Below are positions 25,083 to 31,500 of a DNA stretch of 33,683 nucleotides, one piece after another. Every line of letters begins with the position of its first letter. Position 1 is the stretch's first letter. The position numbers and the translations under genes are program-made. The notes beneath the pieces are model-generated. The model was given only the letters and a program-made list of their open reading frames with translations. It was not told where the DNA came from and searched no databases. Source of the stretch: an uncultured Bacillota bacterium (GTDB lineage Bacteria > Bacillota > Dehalobacteriia > UBA4068); assembly GCA_934271085.1 (NCBI GenBank), contig CAKQQU010000015.1, positions 1-33,683 on the forward strand, given 5' to 3'.

Positions 25083-25429
25083 TACAGTTCTCCTTCGGAT
25101 ATTGCCATGGCAGGTTCCATATTAATAATGCGGGAGACGGGATAAAAAGCGGAAGCAAAACCCAGCAGCAGGGAAAATATCAAACCTGCGCCTACCCAAA
25201 GCAGGCTGCCGCCCAAACTCTGCCCCCCTGCGGGGATGATCATAAGCTGCTGCAGAAAAGTAATAACAGGGTTCAGACACAGCACTGCTATTGCACTGCC
25301 AAGTAAACCTCCCATGCCGCTCATCAGCGCTATTTCTCCTCCGGCCAAAAGGAAAATATCCTTACGCCGCAGGCCTATGGAACGCAGATAGCCTATTTCC
25401 CTTTGCCGCTTGCAGATAAGATTATTGAC
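25082..25429 (-). pseudogene. 3' fragment of an FtsX/MacB-like permease
   Basis: The last 115 codons of an FtsX-type permease are intact: NNLICKRQREIGYLRSIGL, then GGEIALMSGMGGLLGSAIAV, a long TM pair and the typical end FASAFYPVSRIINMEPAMAI. The permease similarity stops at about 25,430, where unrelated DNA begins. The minus frame stays open for 110 more bases, but that part reads as an antisense shadow of a plus-strand fragment. Several hundred codons of the N-terminal part are missing, most likely by insertion of the island on its right. Confidence 0.8.
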
Positions 25430-25531
25430 GCATGCTTTGAACAGTTTGCCAAGCGCGACGAGGAAATGAAAGTGCTCATCGGCACGGTGCAGAACGGTAA
25501 GGAGTGGACAGAGCAGGACTATAAGCTTTGA
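25430..25531 (+). pseudogene. 3' remnant of an unidentified plus-strand gene at the island edge
   Basis: From the junction the plus strand reads ACFEQFAKRDEEMKVLIGTV, QNGKEWTEQDYKL and TGA. Its composition looks like the true C-terminus of a soluble protein, and it begins where the permease similarity ends. I do not recognise the family. It could be the end of the outermost gene of the mobile element. Confidence 0.4.
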
Positions 25532-25541
25532 CCTCCTTTCG

Positions 25542-25763
25542 TTAATCGTTTACACAAATCCCACAGGGGGTGCGGTAGAGCTTTTCTGCTTCTCCCTCGG
25601 TTATTTTAATTACATTTACCATATTGGAACAATGCGGGTCTTTATGGTAGCACTCGCCGGAGGCTGAAATATAAACACCAGCTTGGCAAAAACAAAGGTA
25701 GCTGAGGGTTAAAGAATAAGCGGCTAATATAACGATAATTATGATATAAGCTGTCTTTTTCAT
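25542..25763 (-). CDS. small membrane-anchored CxxC protein
   Basis: The 73-residue protein has one N-terminal TM segment (MKKTAYIIIIVILAAYSLTL) and an outer domain YISASGECYHKDPHCSNM ending in YRTPCGICVND. The two Cys/His clusters (GECYHKDPHC and PCGIC) resemble the small metal-binding or disulfide modules that follow TM segments in many Firmicute proteins. The start overlaps the stop of the lipoprotein gene (TAATG), and it is the last gene of the repressor operon. It may be a lysogenic-conversion cargo gene; the function is unknown. Confidence 0.7.
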   Translation of the reverse strand: MKKTAYIIIIVILAAYSLTLSYLCFCQAGVYISASGECYHKDPHCSNMVNVIKITEGEAEKLYRTPCGICVND

Positions 25764-26026
25764 TAATCAAAATACTGTTCGACGATTTCATCGGGCAATT
25801 CAACATATTCATCAAAAGTGTTTCGCCCCTCTTCAAGTCCGTCCGCATATCCATCTCTATACCCATCATTATAGCCTTCATTATATCCGTCATTTTTGCC
25901 ATCCCTATAGTCGCTACTATAGTCATAATTTGTTGCTTTAGGTTTGTTGTCATCAGAACAGGCAGAAGCCCCTACTACTACGAACACAGCAAAGATAATA
26001 ACGAAAATTTGCTTAATTCTTTTCAT
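25763..26026 (-). CDS. small lipoprotein with Gly-Tyr-x-Asp repeats
   Basis: The 87-residue precursor has a lipoprotein signal (MKRIKQ, hydrophobic core, lipobox GASAC). The mature part is acidic and contains a run of tetrad-like repeats, DGKNDGYNEGYNDGYRDGY followed by ADGLEEG, then an acidic end. Such GYxDGYxDG helices are known as repeats in many Gram-positive surface and phage-borne proteins, without a common function. It is in the same operon as the five repressors, so it is probably exposed on the lysogen surface. Confidence 0.75.
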   Translation of the reverse strand: MKRIKQIFVIIFAVFVVVGASACSDDNKPKATNYDYSSDYRDGKNDGYNEGYNDGYRDGYADGLEEGRNTFDEYVELPDEIVEQYFD

Positions 26027-26030
26027 AATA

Positions 26031-26249
26031 TTACTCCCCTTCCGCTCTTTGTTCTAAGAACTGAATATCATTTAAGCTAAAAAAATCCCCAAATTTTATA
26101 TGCCGCATTTCGTGCTTATAGGCAGCTCTTTGCTCTTCCCACGACAGACCAACATTAAGGTAAACATTATAGTCCCCATTATTATCTAAGATGGTCATTG
26201 CCTTTATTTTTGGCGGCAAAGAAATAAAACGGGTTATGATATATTCCAT
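26031..26249 (-). CDS. small HExxH (ImmA/IrrE-like) phage protein
   Basis: The 72-residue protein reads MEYIITRFISLPPKIKAMTI, a short beta region, then YKHEMRHIKFGDFFS: an HExxH motif with a following Gly-Asp, as in the minimal ImmA/IrrE-type proteins that accompany XRE repressors in phages and ICEs. In ICEBs1, ImmA cuts the repressor ImmR to induce the element. Here the protein is much shorter than ImmA (about 170 residues) and the third metal ligand is unclear. AGAGGGTG precedes the ATG. It lies directly after the five-repressor array. Confidence 0.72.
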   Translation of the reverse strand: MEYIITRFISLPPKIKAMTILDNNGDYNVYLNVGLSWEEQRAAYKHEMRHIKFGDFFSLNDIQFLEQRAEGE

Positions 26250-26285
26250 CTTTGCACCCTCTTTATATTGATTTATGGTCTGAAA

Positions 26286-26678
26286 CTATTTTTTACTTAT
26301 AAATATTTCTACCATCTGGATGGCTTTCTCAATATCTTCCTTGGTAGCTTTTGAAGACATATCAAAAAGTACCTTTAACTCCGGACGCTGTCGTAATTTT
26401 GCCCTTATTTCCCATATTTCATCCTTTTCAGGTAAATCGTCAAAATTCTTTTCCTCGATCAAATCGATCATTTTAATACCAAACAAATTAGCTAATTTCT
26501 CTATTTTATCCATCCGAGGATATTTAAACCCACGACACCAATCGCTTACAGTCATATACGGGATATTTAAGGCTCTACAAATATCATCCCGTGATTTCTT
26601 GGTAAGCTCCATATAATAATTTAGGTTAGCTGAAAAAATTTGCCTTAATCGTACTAAATCTTTATTATCGTCAGCCAT
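26286..26678 (-). CDS. XRE/Cro-CI-family repressor paralogue A (fifth in operon)
   Basis: The 130-residue protein has an N-terminal HTH (about 15-65; recognition helix after NIPY: MTVSDWCRG) and a conserved C-terminal module that begins DEIWEIRAKLRQRPELKVLF and ends MVEIFISKK. ATG at 26678 with GAGGTG upstream is preferred to GTG at 26684, which falls within the ribosome site. In the C-module it shares Ser-Ser-Lys-Ala and MVEI with paralogue E, but the FISKK tail with paralogue D, which shows mosaic descent. Confidence 0.9.
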   Translation of the reverse strand: MADDNKDLVRLRQIFSANLNYYMELTKKSRDDICRALNIPYMTVSDWCRGFKYPRMDKIEKLANLFGIKMIDLIEEKNFDDLPEKDEIWEIRAKLRQRPELKVLFDMSSKATKEDIEKAIQMVEIFISKK

Positions 26679-26723
26679 ACTCACACCTCTGCACCTTCTT
26701 TATGTTGATTTATAATTTGAAAT

Positions 26724-27107
26724 TTATTTTTTGCCTATAAATATTTCCATCATTTGAATAGCCTTTTCAACATCTTCTTTGGTAGCTTTTTTAGACATAT
26801 CGAAAAGGACTTTCAGTTCCGGTCGTTGCCGCAGCTCTGCCCGCATTTCCCAAACTTCATCCTGCGAGCTTGTTTTACTATCTTTTGGGGTTAGTAAATC
26901 ATCTATTGTCACTCCAAAATAATCGGCCAATTTTTCCATTTTATCCATACGAGGAAATTTTATGCCCTTGGTCCAATCGACAAAAGTAGTATAGGGAACT
27001 TCCAAGTCTCTAGCTACATCAGCGCGATTAATATTTTTTCTCCTTATATAATAATTAACATTACTTGAGAAAATTTTTGCTAATTCCTGGCTTCTATCAG
27101 TTGGCAT
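26724..27107 (-). CDS. XRE/Cro-CI-family repressor paralogue B (fourth in operon)
   Basis: The 127-residue protein has an HTH with recognition helix TTFVDWTKG after EVPY and the same C-module as its neighbours (DEVWEMRAELRQRPELKVLF, SKKATKEDVEKAIQMMEIF, tail IGKK). The gap to paralogue C is 11 bases, and the junction (GAT TGA GGTGATTAAAA ATG) is nearly identical to that between E and D, so C-B and E-D look like copies of a two-gene unit. Confidence 0.9.
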   Translation of the reverse strand: MPTDRSQELAKIFSSNVNYYIRRKNINRADVARDLEVPYTTFVDWTKGIKFPRMDKMEKLADYFGVTIDDLLTPKDSKTSSQDEVWEMRAELRQRPELKVLFDMSKKATKEDVEKAIQMMEIFIGKK

Positions 27108-27118
27108 TTTTAATCACC

Positions 27119-27505
27119 TCAATCCCTACGGGTGTTGGTAATTATTTCCATCATCTGGATGGCTTTTTCGACATCTTCCTTGGTGGCTTTTTTGGACATA
27201 TCAAAAAGTACCTTTAGCTCCGGACGCTGCTGTAGTTCAGCTCTTATTTCCCACACCTCATCTTGCGGACTTGGTATGAGTTTTTCTTTATCTTCAATTA
27301 AATCAGATTTTCTTATTCCAAATAAATTAGCTAAAGCTTCAATTTTATTCATTCTTGGGTAACTATCGCCAGTTGCCCAAGACAAAACAGTACGATAAGG
27401 AATGTTAAGCAGGTCGCTAATATCCTGCTTTGTTTTTTCGCAAATCTTTAAATAGTGATTAAAATTTTTGGAAAAAACCTTTACTAAATCGTTATTATTT
27501 GCCAT
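27119..27505 (-). CDS. XRE/Cro-CI-family repressor paralogue C (third in operon)
   Basis: The 128-residue protein has an HTH with recognition helix RTVLSWATG after NIPY, the most divergent of the five, and the shared C-module (DEVWEIRAELQQRPELKVLF, SKKATKEDVEKAIQMMEI). Its tail is TNTRRD like paralogue E, while the middle of the module is like D; a block of about 50 bases is identical in C and D. ATG at 27505 with GGGGTG upstream is preferred to GTG at 27514 in the ribosome site. Confidence 0.9.
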   Translation of the reverse strand: MANNNDLVKVFSKNFNHYLKICEKTKQDISDLLNIPYRTVLSWATGDSYPRMNKIEALANLFGIRKSDLIEDKEKLIPSPQDEVWEIRAELQQRPELKVLFDMSKKATKEDVEKAIQMMEIITNTRRD

Positions 27506-27562
27506 AAGTAACACCCCTTTTATGACAAGAATACAATTTTATATTGATTTATGGTCTGAAAT

Positions 27563-27946
27563 TTATTTTTTACTTATAAATATTTCCATCATTTGGATGG
27601 CTTTTTCGACATCTTCCTTGGTGGCTTTTTTGGACATATCAAAAAGTGCCTTTAACTCCGGACGCTGCTGCAGCTCTGCCCGCATTTCCCAAACTTCATC
27701 CTGCGGGCTTGTTCTATTGCCTTTTTCTTCAATCAAATCGGACATAGTAATATTAAAACAATTGGCAATTCTTTCCACCTTATCCATGCGTGGATATTTA
27801 GCTCCCTTTGCCCAATCTACAACTGTAAAATAAGGAGTGTCTATTTCCTTTGCGAAAGTTCGTTTATCTACTCCCTTTTTCTGTAAATAATAATTTAAAT
27901 TTTTGGCAAAAATTTTTTTTAATCTTATAGCATTTTCTTCACTCAT
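27563..27946 (-). CDS. XRE/Cro-CI-family repressor paralogue D (second in operon)
   Basis: The 127-residue protein has an HTH with recognition helix FTVVDWAKG after DTPY and the shared C-module (DEVWEMRAELQQRPELKALF, SKKATKEDVEKAIQMMEIFI, tail SKK). ATG at 27946 with GAGGTG six bases upstream is preferred to the GTG at 27955, which is the ribosome site itself. The stop of E lies inside that ribosome site, so translation of D is probably coupled to E. Confidence 0.9.
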   Translation of the reverse strand: MSEENAIRLKKIFAKNLNYYLQKKGVDKRTFAKEIDTPYFTVVDWAKGAKYPRMDKVERIANCFNITMSDLIEEKGNRTSPQDEVWEMRAELQQRPELKALFDMSKKATKEDVEKAIQMMEIFISKK

Positions 27947-27956
27947 TTTAATCACC

Positions 27957-28367
27957 TCAATCCCTACGGGTGTTGGTAATTATCTCTACCATCTGGATGG
28001 CTTTTTCTACATCTTCCTTGGTGGCTTTTGAAGACATATCAAAAAGCACTTTTAATTCTGGACGCTGTTGCAATTTTGCCCTTATTTCCCACACCTCATC
28101 TTTGTCATCTAAATTATCAAAATCTTTTTCCTCGATTAAATCGGATTTATTGACCCCAAAGAGAATAGCTAATTTTTCCAATCTGGCCATGCGAGGGAAC
28201 TTTGAGCCTTTAATCCAATCCCCTACCGTATTATAAGGGATGCCCAATAATTTACTAATTTCTTCGCGAGTTTTACCTGTTTGCTTCATATAATAATTCA
28301 AATTTTTTTTAAAAACATTTAGTAGCCGTTGAGTAGCCTCATCATAAGTTTCTGTTTCTTTATTCAT
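27957..28367 (-). CDS. XRE/Cro-CI-family repressor paralogue E (first in operon)
   Basis: The 136-residue protein is the promoter-proximal member and so the best candidate for the repressor of the adjacent divergent promoters. HTH at about 20-70 with recognition helix NTVGDWIKG after GIPY; C-module DEVWEIRAKLQQRPELKVLF, SSKATKEDVEKAIQMVEI, tail TNTRRD. ATG at 28367 with GAGGTG six bases upstream is preferred to GTG at 28376. The phage-repressor C-module of this type has no LexA-like protease, so induction would need another route, such as the HExxH protein. Confidence 0.92.
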   Translation of the reverse strand: MNKETETYDEATQRLLNVFKKNLNYYMKQTGKTREEISKLLGIPYNTVGDWIKGSKFPRMARLEKLAILFGVNKSDLIEEKDFDNLDDKDEVWEIRAKLQQRPELKVLFDMSSKATKEDVEKAIQMVEIITNTRRD

Positions 28368-28385
28368 AAATATCACCTCAGTTTA

Positions 28386-28414
28386 AGAATACCTTTTTTG
28401 CGTAATTTTGTCAA
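28386..28414 (-). promoter_or_regulatory. promoter of the five-repressor operon
   Basis: On the minus strand: perfect TTGACA (28409-28414), 17-base spacer, TATTCT (28386-28391; 5/6). It is 19 bases from the -10 to the start of paralogue E. Confidence 0.85.
28394..28405. promoter_or_regulatory. operator inside the leftward promoter
   Basis: TTTTTTGCGTAA on the plus strand, i.e. TTACGCAAAAAA between -35 and -10 of the repressor promoter. It is an inverted copy of the site in the rightward promoter. Confidence 0.65.
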
Positions 28415-28432
28415 TAAAAAATGCAAATAGCG

Positions 28433-28462
28433 TTGGCTTAACGCAAAAAAGCATTATATAAT
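28433..28462 (+). promoter_or_regulatory. rightward promoter of the giant gene
   Basis: TTGGCT (28433-28438; 4/6), 18-base spacer, perfect TATAAT (28457-28462). An AAGGAAGG ribosome-like sequence follows at 28483-28490. Confidence 0.65.
28438..28450. promoter_or_regulatory. operator inside the rightward promoter
   Basis: TTAACGCAAAAAA lies between -35 and -10 of the rightward promoter, matching the leftward operator at 12 of 13 positions apart from one extra A. Between the two sites a degenerate third copy (AAAAAATGCAAATAGCG, 28416-28432) may exist. Confidence 0.65.
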
Positions 28463-28524
28463 AATATTAATCAAAATGTTTTAAGGAAGGCGATACTGAA
28501 AGGCTGGCTGACTACAACGAATAT

Positions 28525-31500
28525 TTGAGCCAGACCACTAACAAACAGCTTGCGGAAGAAGATTATGAAAAGCTGCAGAACAGCGGCAAAGTAGCCCAAT
28601 TACTGGGCTATTTGGGCGGCGGTCTGGGCGGCGCAGCTTCATGGGGGGCAACCGGAGTTGAAAATATCAGGAGGGCGCTGGGCGGCGAATATCGCCCGAT
28701 AGATACCAATTCCGAATGGTACAGCGGCAGCCGTGTCCAGGCACAGGCGGAAGAAGAACTATTAAAAGACATAGACAGCCCTGCAGCCCGCTGGTTTGCC
28801 CAAGCCGGGCTTTCTTTGGCTGATATGGCAGTAAAGCTGCCTTTTGGCCCCGCAGGGATGATGGTGGCCTTTGGCGCGGAAACTGCCGGTAATGTGGCTT
28901 ATGACAGCTTGCAGCGGGGCGCTACTCCCGATCAGGCTTTTGCCAACGGAACAATAGCCGGATTGGCAGAAAGTCTGGTATCGGCCATACCTGTTGACAG
29001 ATTGTTTAAAGTAGCCCGTGGCGGGGCTTCCGCCCTCCTTAGCAAACAGGGCGTAAAACAGGTGTTGCAGCAGGCCGGACTGGAAGCAAACGAAGAACTT
29101 ATCACCCAATACGCCCAGACCATTGCCGATATTGCCACTATGGGTAATAAGTCCAACTGGGCTTTGGAATACCAGGACTACATAGCACAAGGTTATAGCG
29201 ATAAAGAGGCAAAGGAAATGACAAACTTTGACTTCTTTATCAAAGAGCCTTTGCTGGCAGCAGCGGCAGGCGGCATGATGGGCGGCATAATGGGTACCGG
29301 AGCTACAGCCAAAAGCGGCGGTCTTTCCAATAAATCCGCACAGCAGGCAGATATTGAGCAACTGGGACAGGCTCTTGACGGCGTGAAAGAGCAAAATGCA
29401 GGGCAAATGGCCGAGCTGGATATTGACCCTGAAACAGAAAATGGGGTACAAGCCTCAGATATCGCACCGGAGGCAACACAAAGTGAAAAGTCGATATTAA
29501 GTTCAAAGGAAGATCTAAATGAACAGCTTAATTTACTAACAATACAATTAAATCAGGATTTAGCCACCGTATCAGAACAATTCCCCGAAAGCCAGTATCC
29601 GCCGGAAATTCGTGAAGCATTAATAGAACAGGAACAGGAGCGCTTAAAGGAAGAATATAGCCAAAATGTAAACAGGCTGCGTAAAGAGGCTTTGGAAATT
29701 GAAATACAAGGTCTTTATGAAGAGGAAAATGCAGTAAACAATGAAATTGACGCCGCTGTAGATAAAATATATAATTATGTCTACGGAGGTGAAGAAAATG
29801 GTAACGGTAATAGAAGATTATTGGGGCAACAGATTTTATCTGGAGCACAGCAAGGCATTACAACAGGTGGAAGCGGGAAAGCGTCGGTATCAGATAGTCC
29901 TAGAAGCGGGGATGTCTCAGGAAGTAGCGGATTCGCAATTAATAAAGATAGTGCAGGAAAACTACTCCCTCCCGAAACGCAAAAACGATTAAAGGATACT
30001 GATATTACCGATGAAAATGGCAATGTATTAGAGCTTTTCCACTGGACTCCAAATACAGAATTTACAGAGTTTGGGGAAGGGGATATAGGTTTCCACTTCG
30101 GGAGCGAAAATCAGGCCACAAACAGGGCTATAAATACCGGGCATGATCCTGAGACCGATGGACGCTATGTCAGGGTATATCTTAACATAAAACATCCAGC
30201 CATAATAACCTCAGACCAATATGGCTGGGGCGCCTCTCAGACGGCGTTTCAGGCATGGAGAAGCGGATACATAACTCAGGCAGAATATGATAATATATTT
30301 AGATTATCCCAGCAATACGGAATAAATTATGATTCTGCCGCTTCCAAAGCATTCCGGGAGCTTTTAGAAAGCAAAGGTTATGACGGTATGATCTACCGAA
30401 ATGATTTTGAGGCAGATGGTGATTCGTATATAGCTTTCCACCCAGAACAAATAATTTGGGCAGACGGCAATGCTGATAATACCGCAAATAACAGCTTAAC
30501 CCAGGCAGGCAATGAAGAGCCTGTCTTTTCTATGCCCGAAACCAAAGGGATAGAGAAAGACCTGGGGGCCAGCGAAGGACAGGGAGAGGAAGTCCTTTCC
30601 CAGTTTGCCAATGAGAATATTCAAAATGCTGCTGAAAGCGACAAGGTAAGTCGGGAGATAGCATCAGCTCTGGCAGGCAAAACCCATAGGATTTCTTCCC
30701 GAGAGAAGGTAGCGGATACAGCCAGAAAGACTATTAATAAATACGGCATGGAGGCCATAGCCAACTACCTGAATAAAAAGGCTATAGATAACAAAGCCGC
30801 AACCGATACGGAGATAGCAGCCGGCATAATGGCTATTCAGGAATACAGCCGCCTTTCCCGGCAAAATTCTCAGGGAAGCAATGATGAATATGGTGCTAAA
30901 GCTCTGGATTTAGCCAATGTTATGGATTCTCTGGCAACCACTGCCGGACGAGCCTTGAATATGTATAAGATTATTCAGAAAGAGCTGCCTGGCGGTCTTT
31001 TGAGATATGCCAACAGACAACTGCAAAAGGAGAATCTGCCGCCTTTGGAACAGGACGAGATAAATACCTTTAATGATCTGCTGGAAATGAGCAATCGGGC
31101 AGAAGAACTGGATGATCTGACTGAGCAGATAATCAAAGACAAAAAATCTCTGCTTAATAAAGACAAGATAAGAGGCAAGGCGGCACTGAAAGCCATTGAA
31201 GCCAGAATCGCGGAAATGTTCCCGGATATGTCAAAGGAATACCGGGGATATGCAGCCCAAATACTTCTTTATAAGGACAGCAGCGAAATCGGGGACTGGA
31301 TGACGCTGTTGACCCAAAAGATGGTAGCAGATAAAATGCCTGCTACCGCCGTAGATAAATACCGGGCTTTTCAGCGGATAAATCTACTGTTGAATGTAAA
31401 GACCAACCTGCGCAATATCGGCGGCAATGCCATGCAGACCATTCTGGAAACAACTTCGGATGTGGTTGGAACAGGCATAGACAAACTAATATCCGAAAAA

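Larger units (their letters stand above)
26286..28367 (-). repeat. tandem array of five diverged repressor gene copies
   Basis: Units of about 390-440 bases follow head to tail. The 3' third of each unit is strongly conserved at DNA level (for example GGATGGCTTTTTCGACATCT and its surroundings identical in C and D), while the 5' halves that encode the DNA-binding domains are much more diverged. Junctions E-D and C-B share one sequence; the segments after A, B and D share another (TTGATTTAT...TGAAA). Confidence 0.85.

Noticed and set aside
25430..25541. Minus-strand extension of the permease frame to the right of 25,430
   Set aside because: The frame is open, but the residues (HRADEHFHFLVALG) are not permease-like and the plus strand reads better as a protein end.
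26286..28367. Repeats read as a CRISPR-like array
   Set aside because: The repeat units are about 400 bases, coding and diverged; they are duplicated genes, not spacer-repeat DNA.
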